Shown: positions 7,985-15,689 of the stretch, one piece after another
How positions within the stretch are numbered: the stretch's first letter is position 1
How the letters are laid out: every line of letters begins with the position of its first letter
Assembly (NCBI GenBank): GCA_021604585.1
Contig: BQJG01000031.1
Span: 1-38,928 of the forward strand
Length of the DNA: 38,928 bases
Source of the DNA: Hyphococcus sp.
GTDB lineage: Bacteria; Pseudomonadota; Alphaproteobacteria; Caulobacterales; Parvularculaceae
Direction of reading: 5' to 3'
Notes under the pieces: model-generated
The model's database searches: none
What the model saw: the letters and a program-made list of their open reading frames with translations, nothing else
Told to the model about the DNA's origin: nothing
Translations under genes and position numbers: made by a program

Positions 7985-8448
7985 GCCGCGCCGATATCAA
8001 TCCGGCCGTCGGCGCGATGCTGAAGAGCGCCAGTGACTGGCTGCTGCAAGAACACTCTCTTTTCCAAACGCTCGATCTCAAGCCTCTGCTCATCGGGCGC
8101 AACAAGGCGACTTTTTCCGTCTACCTTCCGGACGCATTTTGTGATGGCGATGGCAATGTGCATGGATCACTGCTGACGATCATCATGGATTCGATATTCG
8201 GACTGGCGGCGTTTACCGCCCTCGATGAACTCAGACCGATCGCCACCATCAATCTGCGAAGCGACTATGTCGCCGATATTGCGCCCCGCGGACGTGTTAT
8301 CTGTGAAGCGGAATGCATCAAATTGCGCGGCGATGTCGCCCATGTCGCCGGGAAGCTGACCGATGAAGTCAGCGGCGAGCTGATTGCGACCGGCTCCGGC
8401 GCGTTTATGGTCGGCACGCGCGGCCCGAATCGGGAGTCGCGCCTGTGA
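7981..8448 (+). CDS. PaaI-type hotdog-fold thioesterase (first of a pair)
   Basis: A 155-residue hotdog-fold protein, probably an acyl-CoA thioesterase acting in the cytoplasm. The core motif GNVHGSLLTIIMDSIFGLAA (about residues 59-78) has the HG followed by a long hydrophobic helix with the Asp typical of the 4HBT/PaaI group. The next strand, ATINLRSDYVADI, is the usual second signature. It starts with ATG inside the chorismate-mutase stop (ATGA) and ends in GTGA shared with the next gene. The three genes therefore form a tightly coupled unit. Paired hotdog genes often encode hetero-oligomers, which is an inference here. Substrate unknown. Confidence 0.85.
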   Translation: MSRADINPAVGAMLKSASDWLLQEHSLFQTLDLKPLLIGRNKATFSVYLPDAFCDGDGNVHGSLLTIIMDSIFGLAAFTALDELRPIATINLRSDYVADIAPRGRVICEAECIKLRGDVAHVAGKLTDEVSGELIATGSGAFMVGTRGPNRESRL

Positions 8449-8861
8449 CGGAATTGACCCTGATTGATGACTACGCCTGTTCATCTCCAATCGCCGCCTG
8501 GTTGGGGTTTTCGGCAACCCGGGAGGGTGATGATGTTGTTTACACCCTCGCCCAGGCCGAGCGTCACATTGGCAATCAGCTTATCCGCGCGCTCCACGGC
8601 GGCGCGATTGCTTCCTTTTTGGAATTTTCATCGCAAGCCGCCCTGCACGCTCACTTTGAAGGTTTGCGAAAAATCACAACGGTTAACGCGGATGTGGACT
8701 ATCTATCATCAGCCCGGGCGGAGAACATGAAAGCACGGGTGCGGTTTGTCCGGCTTGGACGCCGCCTGGCCTTTGTCGAAGCCATGGGCTGGCAACGTGA
8801 CGAAACGGCGCCTGTCGCCATCGCCCGGTTTCGATTCCGCGTTGGTGATTCGCAAAAATAA
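8445..8861 (+). CDS. PaaI-type hotdog-fold thioesterase (second of a pair)
   Basis: A 138-residue hotdog-fold protein with the motif RALHGGAIASFLEFSSQAAL (about residues 46-65) and the follow-up strand TTVNADVDYLSSAR. The acidic residue in the helix is Glu (FLEF) rather than the Asp of the preceding paralogue, so the two are not simple duplicates. The start is GTG 8445, overlapping the upstream TGA (GTGA). It is the last gene of the coupled trio; an 82-base gap precedes the antiporter gene. Likely activity is hydrolysis of acyl- or aryl-CoA thioesters, possibly together with the previous gene product. Substrate unknown. Confidence 0.82.
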   Translation: MTELTLIDDYACSSPIAAWLGFSATREGDDVVYTLAQAERHIGNQLIRALHGGAIASFLEFSSQAALHAHFEGLRKITTVNADVDYLSSARAENMKARVRFVRLGRRLAFVEAMGWQRDETAPVAIARFRFRVGDSQK

Positions 8862-8943
8862 TTTCCATACGACCCATTGCCGCCTCTGGCGTTAGGGCGG
8901 CGGCTTCCCATATGCCTCGCTCATCGTTTAGCAGGGACATTCG

Positions 8944-9876
8944 ATGCTTTGGCTTTCTGTCGCCGCCGGACTGGTTCTTCTGACGCTCGGCGCTGAGGCG
9001 CTCATTCAGGGCGCGAGCGCGCTGGCGCGTAAGCTGGGCATGTCGGAATTACTGATTGGCCTGACGCTGGTCGGCTTCGGCACGTCTTCTCCGGAACTTG
9101 TCTCGAGCGTCGGCGCCGCCCTTGCCGGATCGCCGGGCGTTGCGGTTGGCAACGTCGTCGGATCGAACATCGCCAATATCTTGCTGATCCTTGGCCTATC
9201 GGCGCTGATCGCGCCGATCGCGGTGGGCGAAAAGGGGTTCCGCCGCGACGCTATTGTTCTGGCCGGCGCAACGCTCGCCGCCATCGGCGTTTCTCTAACC
9301 GGCGAATTTGGGCGTCTGGCTGGAGCGCTTTTTCTCGCCGCGCTTCTCGCTTATCTCGGTTGGGCCTATCTTTCCGAGAAAGCCAATGGACAGGCGCAAG
9401 CTGAGGCCGCCTCCGCACCGCACAATTCGACGTTCATCTCGATACTCTTCGCCGTCGCAGGGCTTGGGCTGCTTGGATTCGGTGCGCATCTATTGGTGAC
9501 TGGCGCTATCGGCATCGCCAAGGTTTTCCATGTTTCCGAAACATTGATTGGTCTCACCATTGTCGCGCTCGGCACCTCCCTGCCGGAATTGGTGACATCG
9601 GTCATGGCAAGCCTTCGCGGCAAGAGCGATCTCGCGCTCGGCAACATCGTCGGCTCAAATATCTACAACTTGTTTGGGATTCTCGGCGCCACAGCGCTCA
9701 TTCATCCTGTTGCAGCGCCTGCAGACATCGTCCATTTTGACAATTGGGTAATGCTGGCGGCGACGGCAGTGCTGATTTTATTTGCAATCACACGCAACCG
9801 CATTGAACGCTGGGAAGGCGCCGTGCTGACCACCGCCTATGCCGGTTATATTATTTATCTCGCAGCAAGCGCCTAG
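8944..9876 (+). CDS. Calcium/sodium antiporter, CaCA superfamily (YrbG-like)
   Basis: An inner-membrane cation/Ca2+ exchanger of 310 residues with about ten helices arranged as two inverted repeats. The paired alpha-repeat signatures are clear. The first is GFGTSSPELVSS (about 44-55) with GNVVGSNIANIL (69-80). The second is ALGTSLPELVTS with GNIVGSNIYNLFG. The Glu in each PEL and the Asn in each GSN bind the cation in characterised members. Length matches the family. ATG 8944 follows CAGGGA at suitable distance. The stop TAG (9874-9876) lies in the palindrome CTAG shared with the stop of the convergent DksA/TraR-like gene. Confidence 0.92.
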   Translation: MLWLSVAAGLVLLTLGAEALIQGASALARKLGMSELLIGLTLVGFGTSSPELVSSVGAALAGSPGVAVGNVVGSNIANILLILGLSALIAPIAVGEKGFRRDAIVLAGATLAAIGVSLTGEFGRLAGALFLAALLAYLGWAYLSEKANGQAQAEAASAPHNSTFISILFAVAGLGLLGFGAHLLVTGAIGIAKVFHVSETLIGLTIVALGTSLPELVTSVMASLRGKSDLALGNIVGSNIYNLFGILGATALIHPVAAPADIVHFDNWVMLAATAVLILFAITRNRIERWEGAVLTTAYAGYIIYLAASA

Positions 9877-10208
9877 CGCGCGCAAGACGCGCAAAACATA
9901 GCAGTCAGATCAATCTCCAGACGCCGCGGCGCAATAGGCTCACTGCATTCGCAGCAGAATCCATATTCGCCTTTATCAAGGCGCGCCAGCGCCAGTTTTA
10001 TCTTCCGCAATTCAGACATGCGGCGCACATCTTGCGCATTGGCCATTGCCTGCTGCTGCAAGGCGTCCTGCCGCGATAACCGGCCGACCGCCTGCTGGTC
10101 CAATTCAACGGGTTTTCGTGAATCTTTAGCGGCCGCAGACATCGCCTCCAACTCTTCACGGCGCGCCTCCAGTTTTAATCGATAGTGTTCGCCTGTTTCG
10201 GACGTCAC
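9873..10208 (-). CDS. DksA/TraR-type C4 zinc-finger protein (short form)
   Basis: The 111-residue product has a long charged helix region followed by a C4 zinc finger: C85-x2-C88 and C106-x2-C109 (FCCECSEPI...FCASC). This is the TraR/DksA family, which binds RNA polymerase through its secondary channel. The segment PVELDQQAVGRLSRQDALQ is typical of the short alphaproteobacterial members. I chose GTG 10208, 17 bases after the holC stop and with AAAGG upstream. A longer frame to 10349 would run far into holC and adds a basic, low-complexity leader. The start is uncertain. It is the last gene of the pepA-holC unit. Confidence 0.82.
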   Translation of the reverse strand: MTSETGEHYRLKLEARREELEAMSAAAKDSRKPVELDQQAVGRLSRQDALQQQAMANAQDVRRMSELRKIKLALARLDKGEYGFCCECSEPIAPRRLEIDLTAMFCASCAR

Positions 10209-10224
10209 CTTGCGCAACGCCTTT

Positions 10225-10674
10225 CTAGTTTTGCTTTTCCCAGCGCCCTTCCGGCGACTGCTTCCAATAAGCGACATCGTGATTGAAGGCTTTGGCTTCT
10301 TTCCAAAAACGCCGCGCATCAGCCACGGCTTCATCGTCGCGCCCGTCAAAAATTGTCACACAACGTGTAAAAGCGCTGATTGCGTCCGCAGACGCGACCG
10401 CATTGTCCGTCAGAAACAATACATCCGCCTGGTTTGGGATATCTTCTTTCTCTGTCAGCCATACGGGTTGCGCCGCGCCGTCACCAGCCGCGCCATGCGG
10501 CAGAAAGGATTCGTCGCGATAGGTCCACAAATGCGCGTCCAAAGCCTCGACCCGTTCGCGCGAGCTGGCGCGCACCACCGCCCGCCACCCTCGCTCCAGC
10601 GTCTTTTCAAGCAGGCCGGGCAGCACGTCTTCCATGGCGCCGCGTTCGAGGTGGTAAAACATCACTTCGGTCAC
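10225..10674 (-). CDS. holC: DNA polymerase III subunit chi
   Basis: HolC is the clamp-loader accessory subunit that links the replicase to SSB. The 149-residue product begins VTEVMFYHLERG and continues with LLEKTLERGWRAVVRASSRERVEALDAHLW. It has the characteristic WTYRDESFLPHG and VFLTDNAV segments and the late FDGRDDEAVADARRFWKEAKA stretch, and the length is right. The start is GTG 10674 overlapping the upstream TGA (GTGA). The gene order pepA...holC is conserved widely, including E. coli, which supports the call; here two small genes intervene. Confidence 0.92.
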   Translation of the reverse strand: MTEVMFYHLERGAMEDVLPGLLEKTLERGWRAVVRASSRERVEALDAHLWTYRDESFLPHGAAGDGAAQPVWLTEKEDIPNQADVLFLTDNAVASADAISAFTRCVTIFDGRDDEAVADARRFWKEAKAFNHDVAYWKQSPEGRWEKQN

Positions 10675-11222
10675 TTCATCGCCTCACCCAGCACAGTATC
10701 GAACCCGTCAATGCTTTTGGCGTTTCGCGTGCGCCATCCTTCTTTCAAGACGTCCGGACCTCGCGACTTCGCCAATTGCCGCAGAATTGGGCGGTGACGC
10801 ACTAACTCCATTTCCGGCACAGCAAAGCCGCAGCTCGTTTGCACGCTGTCCACATCGGCGAAGATGATTTGCCGTGCGCCCGGTATGTCCGGAAATTTTG
10901 ATTTGTGTTCTTCAAACTCTGGCGAACCGAACGGCGCGGACTTGCCGGTTCCGTATATGCGCAAGATAAGTGGTTTCTTTTCAAAGCTGTTAAACATGAT
11001 GGTGATGCGCCCATCGCGTTTCAAATGCGCATCGGTTTCATTGCCGCTGCCTGTAAGATTCAAAAACGCGACGCGATTTGGCGCCAGCACGCGAAAACTG
11101 TCATCGCCCTTTGGCGACAAGTTAATCCGGCCGTCTGCCGCCGCAGTCGCCACAAAGAATATCGGTTGGCGGCCAATAAATTCAATATGCTCTTCGGTCA
11201 GCGCGTCAAAGAATTCCGCCAT
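10671..11222 (-). CDS. Pyridoxamine 5'-phosphate oxidase-family flavoprotein
   Basis: A 183-residue split-beta-barrel protein of the PNPOx-like FMN-binding family. The N-terminal EEHIEFIGRQPIFFVATAAADGRINLSPKG (shown by its ends: EEHIEF and NLSPKG) is the usual first strand pair. The segments VAFLNLTGSGNETDAHL and ITIMFNSFE follow, with LRIYGTGKS closing the barrel. Such proteins bind flavin or related cofactors; the substrate is usually unknown. This one is not the vitamin B6 enzyme PdxH, whose cofactor loops differ. ATG 11222 has GAGGGAAT upstream and lies four bases after the DUF1499 stop. It is coupled to holC by GTGA. Confidence 0.85.
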   Translation of the reverse strand: MAEFFDALTEEHIEFIGRQPIFFVATAAADGRINLSPKGDDSFRVLAPNRVAFLNLTGSGNETDAHLKRDGRITIMFNSFEKKPLILRIYGTGKSAPFGSPEFEEHKSKFPDIPGARQIIFADVDSVQTSCGFAVPEMELVRHRPILRQLAKSRGPDVLKEGWRTRNAKSIDGFDTVLGEAMK

Positions 11223-11226
11223 CGTT

Positions 11227-11661
11227 TTATTCCCTCAAGGCTGCGCGCAATGCCTCCACGCGCTTACGGTTGACGCCAAAGTCGCTGTGACCGACACGAG
11301 AAGCGCTGCGCACATGCACCGCATCTTCTGCTTTGCGAAACTCGACATCATCCACATAGCCCATCAATTTTGTCGAAAATTCCGCCGCCAGATAGTCTCT
11401 GCGTACTTCGATCAAACGCCCGCCGCTCTGGAGAACGATGTCGGGCAAACGATCCCACGCCGAAGCTGGCAATGCCGTAATCGCGTGCGACTCCGGCGTT
11501 CCCGCTTCGCTGGAAACGCAATTGGGCGCCGCCGGACAAGGCGCCAACACGCCATCCACCAAGCCGATTGCAATGCCGGCTTTTGACTTCTGGGCGAGAA
11601 AGAAAAACGTGGCGGCGGCGGCGAGCGCCAATCCTGCGATAATCCAAATTACCATTTTCAC
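11227..11661 (-). CDS. DUF1499 domain protein, membrane anchored
   Basis: A 144-residue protein with an N-terminal hydrophobic helix (about residues 4-23) and a DUF1499 domain. The family motif is PCPAAPNCVSS (about 41-51), where the two cysteines are conserved. It is followed by LPDIVLQSGGRLIEVRRDYLAAEF and the strand VDDVEFR. It is probably periplasmic; no biochemical function is established for the family. The start is GTG 11661, or the in-frame ATG at 11655. It lies 21 bases after the pepA stop and four bases before the PNPOx-like gene, so it is part of the pepA operon. Confidence 0.87.
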   Translation of the reverse strand: MKMVIWIIAGLALAAAATFFFLAQKSKAGIAIGLVDGVLAPCPAAPNCVSSEAGTPESHAITALPASAWDRLPDIVLQSGGRLIEVRRDYLAAEFSTKLMGYVDDVEFRKAEDAVHVRSASRVGHSDFGVNRKRVEALRAALRE

Positions 11662-11682
11662 GCCGCCGCCTTTCCGCCTCGC

Positions 11683-13173
11683 TCAGCCTTCGTGATTCGC
11701 GCGCACGAATTGATCGAGCAACCGCACCCCATAGCCGGACCCGCCCTTTGGGCATGTCGGCTTGTCTTTCGTGTTCCACGCCATACCGGCAATATCGAGA
11801 TGCGCCCAAGAGACGCCGTCCTGAATGAACCGCCCGAGGAATGCCGCCGCCGTAGACGAACCACCGCCCTTGCCACCGATATTTTGCATATCGGCGATCT
11901 CGGATTTGATCATCTCGTCATGCGCCTGCGTGAGCGGCATCCGCCACAATAGGTCGCCCGTCGCCGAGCCCGCTGCATCAAGCTGCTTCGCCAGTTTGTC
12001 ATCCTTGGTGAACACGCCGGCAAATTCATGAGCTAGCGAAACGATAATCGCGCCAGTCAGCGTCGCCAGATCAATGACCGTTTTCGGTTTGTAGGTTTCC
12101 TGCGCCCACCAAAGCGCATCGGCAAGCACCAGCCGGCCTTCTGCGTCTGTGTTAAGAACTTCGATCGTTTGTCCGGACATTGAGGTCACGACATCACCCG
12201 GCCGTTGTGCATTTCCATCCGGCATGTTTTCGACCAGTCCGACAATGCCGACAACATTTGCCTTCGCCTTGCGGCCCGCAATCGCAGCCATAGCGCCGGT
12301 CACGGCGCCCGCGCCGCCCATATCCCACTTCATGTCTTCCATGCCGGGCGCTGGTTTCAAGGAAATGCCGCCCGTATCGAAGGTGACGCCTTTACCGACA
12401 AAAGCGACAGGCGCAGCGCCCTTGTTGCCGCCCATCCATTCCATAGCGACAAGCTTGGATTCGCGCACCGAGCCCTGACCGACGCCCAGCAGAGAACCCA
12501 TGCCAAGCTTTTTCATTTCCGCTTCACCGAGCACTTTCACTTTGACGCCCAGCTTGGTCAGCGCTTCACAACGCTTGGCGAAGCTTTCGGGAAACAGAAT
12601 ATTTGCGGGCTCCGAAACAAGGTCACGCGTCAAGAACACGCCATCGCCGATCTTATCGTTCTCAGCGTAAAGGTCTTTCGCTTTGGCGGAGGATGTCGCC
12701 ACCGTGATCTTTGTCAGAACCGGCTTGTCTTCTTTCTTTTCTTTCGTGCGGTATTTATCGAAACGATAACATTTGAGCCGCGCGCCAAAGGCAACAGAAG
12801 CCGCCAGCTCATCGGCGGTTGGTTTTTTAAGCGTCAGCCCGGCGAGCGCGATAACGCCGCTCTTGTCATTGCCAGAAAGCAACCGCGCCGCAGCATTACC
12901 GCCCAGCGTTTCAGCATCGAGCGCCGAAAAACTTTTGGAGGGCCCGGCGCCAACCAAAATGATGCGGCTCACTCCCAGACCAGCTGGTGCAACAATCTCC
13001 AGCACTTTGCTTTTCTTCGCCTTGAACGCCGCCGCTTTCACCGCCCGCTCAACAGCGCCTTCAGACGCTTTATCGAGTTCGTCATAGGCTTTCGGTTTCG
13101 CTCCATCTTCAAAAACCGGGATGACGACGGCTCCGCTCTTCGGCAGCGCGGCGGCGGAAAACGTGATTTGCAT
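11683..13173 (-). CDS. pepA: Leucyl aminopeptidase (M17 family)
   Basis: PepA is a cytoplasmic di-metal aminopeptidase that removes N-terminal residues from peptides. The 496-residue protein has the catalytic C-terminal domain with all hallmarks: GKGVTFDTGGISLKP (K261, D266), the MKWDM metal ligand (D284) and NTDAEGRLVLADAL (D343, E345, R347). The N-terminal macro-like domain is present in full. ATG 13173 follows AAGAGGATACTC. It is divergent from lptF, as pepA is from lptFG in E. coli, and begins a minus-strand unit with DUF1499, PNPOx-like, holC and dksA-like genes. In E. coli PepA also binds DNA; whether it does so here is unknown. Confidence 0.96.
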   Translation of the reverse strand: MQITFSAAALPKSGAVVIPVFEDGAKPKAYDELDKASEGAVERAVKAAAFKAKKSKVLEIVAPAGLGVSRIILVGAGPSKSFSALDAETLGGNAAARLLSGNDKSGVIALAGLTLKKPTADELAASVAFGARLKCYRFDKYRTKEKKEDKPVLTKITVATSSAKAKDLYAENDKIGDGVFLTRDLVSEPANILFPESFAKRCEALTKLGVKVKVLGEAEMKKLGMGSLLGVGQGSVRESKLVAMEWMGGNKGAAPVAFVGKGVTFDTGGISLKPAPGMEDMKWDMGGAGAVTGAMAAIAGRKAKANVVGIVGLVENMPDGNAQRPGDVVTSMSGQTIEVLNTDAEGRLVLADALWWAQETYKPKTVIDLATLTGAIIVSLAHEFAGVFTKDDKLAKQLDAAGSATGDLLWRMPLTQAHDEMIKSEIADMQNIGGKGGGSSTAAAFLGRFIQDGVSWAHLDIAGMAWNTKDKPTCPKGGSGYGVRLLDQFVRANHEG

Positions 13174-13332
13174 GAGTATCCTCTTGTTCAGTTTGTATTT
13201 CCCCTCCTCGCCCGTTAGGTGAGGCGCTTTCAGCGCCGGGCCGGAATATGCTAGGCCGTGGACCAGAGGCTTGAGGGGTGGCTTGGCGGCGCCACTCTAG
13301 CGCCGCCGCTTAAGAAGGAAAGATGCGATTCC
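13174..13332. promoter_or_regulatory. pepA-lptF divergent promoter region with two hairpins
   Basis: This 159-base gap must drive both pepA (minus) and the lptF operon (plus). Two perfect GC-rich inverted repeats are present. GGCGCT-TTC-AGCGCC spans 13223-13237. GGCGGCGC-CACTCTA-GCGCCGCC spans 13285-13307, eight-base arms with a seven-base loop. The second ends 25 bases before the lptF ATG and just before its ribosome site (AAGGAAAG). If transcribed it would form a strong 5'-leader stem. Neither has a following T tract, so they are not ordinary terminators. A possible -10 for lptF is TATGCT at 13247-13252, which is weak. Confidence 0.45.
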
Positions 13333-14445
13333 ATGAGCAGCCTGGACAAATATCTCCTGCGCCAGTGCCTCACTCCTTTCGCTCTGATTCTGCTGGTGAC
13401 GACCATGATTGTCTGGATGACCCAGACCTTGCAGCGAATCGACATTATCGTTGAGCATGGACAAGGCCTTGGCGTCTTCATGATGTTGAGCGTCTTGATT
13501 ATCCCCAGCCTGTTGGCGGTCATTATTCCGTTCGCGCTTTTCGGCGCTGTCGTTTACACGCTACACCGCCTGCATTCAGACAGTGAAATCGCCGTCATGT
13601 TCGCCGCAGGCGTGAGCCGATGGCGGATTGCCGCACCACTATTGTTGATTACGACGTTTGTAGCGCTGGCGACGCTTTATGTGAATGTCGATCTCATGCC
13701 GCGCACTTATCGCGTGATGAAACAAATGGTGGTCAATATCCGCGCCGATTTTGCAAGCTCATTGTTGCGAAGCGGAGAATTTATCGAAGCGGCCGATGGG
13801 TTTACGATCTATGTCGATCAGGTTCTCGCCAGCAATCAATTCGCTGGCCTTCTGGTTAACGATTACCGCAATCCCGAAGAAAAAAGAACCTATATCGCGC
13901 AGCGTGCGGCCATACAGGAGACTTCCGCAGGTCCGCTGTTGCTGTTGAAGAATGGCAGCGTTCAGAGCGTTGCTGATTATACGGGCAAAGTCGACATCAT
14001 CCAGTATCAGGATTGGGCGATCGACATTTCTTCGATCCGAAACGGCAGCAATGATTTACAGCTGGAAATGACGGAGCGCTATTTGGGCGAGCTGCTCAAT
14101 CCCGACATGACCAAGGATTACGACAGGTTGAACGCCTCAAAGCTCATCGCCGAGGGCCATGCACGCCTTGCTGCGCCCTTATACGCTTTTGCCTATGTGA
14201 TGATCGGTCTCTACTCGCTCATTGGCGGCGCCTATACGCGGCGCAGCTATTTCATTCGCGTGGCGATGGCTGGCGCGGCCATTTTTGCGCTGCGGTTTTC
14301 GGGTTTTCTGGTTCAGGGGTTTGCCGGGACGAGCGGCGAAATGTGGCTGCTTTATGCGCTTCCACTCGCGGCTATCGGCTCCGCAGGCTTCCTTCTTTTT
14401 TCACCGCCCGCCTCGCGGCGGTCGCTGTTGAAAGGCGCCGTATAA
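13333..14445 (+). CDS. lptF: LPS export system permease LptF
   Basis: LptF pairs with LptG and the ATPase LptB in the inner membrane to extract lipopolysaccharide and push it onto the LptC/A bridge. The 370-residue product (MSSLDKYLLRQCLTPF...) has the YjgP/YjgQ layout of three helices, a periplasmic beta-jellyroll (about residues 120-260, including FTIYVDQV and MTERYLGEL) and three C-terminal helices. The SEIAVMFAAGVSRWRI stretch after helix 2 is typical of the cytoplasmic coupling helix that contacts LptB. I chose ATG 13333, with AAGGAAAG upstream, over an upstream frame from 13258. The stop overlaps lptG by one base (TAATG). Confidence 0.93.
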   Translation: MSSLDKYLLRQCLTPFALILLVTTMIVWMTQTLQRIDIIVEHGQGLGVFMMLSVLIIPSLLAVIIPFALFGAVVYTLHRLHSDSEIAVMFAAGVSRWRIAAPLLLITTFVALATLYVNVDLMPRTYRVMKQMVVNIRADFASSLLRSGEFIEAADGFTIYVDQVLASNQFAGLLVNDYRNPEEKRTYIAQRAAIQETSAGPLLLLKNGSVQSVADYTGKVDIIQYQDWAIDISSIRNGSNDLQLEMTERYLGELLNPDMTKDYDRLNASKLIAEGHARLAAPLYAFAYVMIGLYSLIGGAYTRRSYFIRVAMAGAAIFALRFSGFLVQGFAGTSGEMWLLYALPLAAIGSAGFLLFSPPASRRSLLKGAV

Positions 14446-15539
14446 TGCCGCCCTTCACACTATTCAGATATATAGCGCGCCGCACGCTCATGGCTATCGG
14501 CGGATTGTTCGCCATCCTGGCCAGTCTCGTGCTTCTTGTCGACTTGATTGAAAATATGCGCTTCGCAGGCAAAGTGCCTGGCGGCGATTTCGGCCTTGCA
14601 TTCAGCATGACGTTATTGCGCATGCCTTCACTGACGCAGTCCCTCATACCGTTTGTATTTTTGTTCGGCTCGATCCTGATGTTTCATCAGTTGAACAGGC
14701 GTTCGGAAATATCCGTTATGCGCTCGGCGGGATTATCTGTCTGGCGCTTGCTTGGACCTTCAGCCCTGATTGCCGCCGTTTCAGGCTTCTTCATCATCAC
14801 AGCCATCGATCCGCTATCAGCCAGCCTTTTGTCACAGGCGGAAGGCCTCAAAGCGCGCATGCAAGGCGGCGACAAAAATCTGGTGAGCATCTTTGGCGAT
14901 GGGATATGGCTGCGTCAGCGAGACGCCTCTGGCATGCTGATCATCAATGCAGGGAATTTTGACGATGACCGGGCTGCTCTGGACGATGTCACCATCTGGC
15001 GCTTCGACACAGACAATTTGTTTCAAGAGCGGATGGATGCAGACGCCGCGTTCCTTTCCGGCCGTACGCTTGAACTCCATGATGTCACGCTTCGGTCTCC
15101 TGACTCCGAGCAGGAGCGGCATACGCCGATCTACGCTGTACGCACCTCTTTGACTGCCGAAAATTTGCGAGAGAGAGTGGCGCCGCCGGAGACGCTTTCC
15201 ATCTGGAGTCTGCCGCGCTTCATAATACTCGCTGAAACCGCTGGCGTGCCCACGGCTCGCTATAATATTCGTTTCCACGACTTATGTTCGACGCCCCTAA
15301 AACTCCTCGCCATGGTGCTGATCGCCGCGGCTTTTTCCATGCGCCCCGCTCGTAGCGGCGGTGCGTTGGGGCTCGCCATCATGTCGATTCTGGCCGGGTT
15401 CGCGTTGTTCATCGTTTCTGAGATTTCCACAGCCCTCGGCGAGTCCGGCTTCGCACCTGCTGCTCTGGCCGCATGGGTGCCCGCCATCGTCGCCAGCCTG
15501 GCCGCGACCACCGCTTTGCTCCACCTGGAAGACGGCTAA
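14445..15539 (+). CDS. lptG: LPS export system permease LptG
   Basis: The second permease half of the LptB2FG transporter, 364 residues. It opens MPPFTLFRYIARRTL, followed by a first helix with VDLIENMRF as in LptG. The coupling segment is RRSEISVMRSAGLSVWRLLGP (shown by its start SEISVMRSAG). A periplasmic jellyroll domain (about 125-250) is followed by three C-terminal helices, the first of which holds RPARSGG in a loop. The start ATG shares one base with the lptF stop, so the two are translationally coupled, which suits equal stoichiometry. lptB, lptC and lptA are not in the window. lptD follows after 150 bases. Confidence 0.93.
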   Translation: MPPFTLFRYIARRTLMAIGGLFAILASLVLLVDLIENMRFAGKVPGGDFGLAFSMTLLRMPSLTQSLIPFVFLFGSILMFHQLNRRSEISVMRSAGLSVWRLLGPSALIAAVSGFFIITAIDPLSASLLSQAEGLKARMQGGDKNLVSIFGDGIWLRQRDASGMLIINAGNFDDDRAALDDVTIWRFDTDNLFQERMDADAAFLSGRTLELHDVTLRSPDSEQERHTPIYAVRTSLTAENLRERVAPPETLSIWSLPRFIILAETAGVPTARYNIRFHDLCSTPLKLLAMVLIAAAFSMRPARSGGALGLAIMSILAGFALFIVSEISTALGESGFAPAALAAWVPAIVASLAATTALLHLEDG

Positions 15540-15689
15540 AGGATGGGGCTTGAAAAAATAGCGGCCGCGCGCCTCAAAGGCCGCGATTACAACCGGAAGG
15601 CTTGAGGCTCCGTCTGGACCTCGCGAATTGCCTCATATAACTCTAGTTCAAGGATTTTTTTGTGATTCGCGCCGCGAAGGGCCTCTATT

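Noticed and set aside
10209..10349. Extended start for the DksA/TraR-like protein
   Set aside because: It would overlap holC by over 120 bases and add a basic leader not found in the family; GTG 10208 is preferred, though not proven.
12205..13218. Plus-strand open frame of 337 codons opposite pepA
   Set aside because: Antisense shadow of a clear M17 aminopeptidase; composition is typical of a third-position GC artefact.
15561..15584. Hairpin GCGGCC...GGCCGC between lptG and lptD as a terminator
   Set aside because: The stem is only six pairs with a 12-base loop and no T tract follows, so termination there is not supported.
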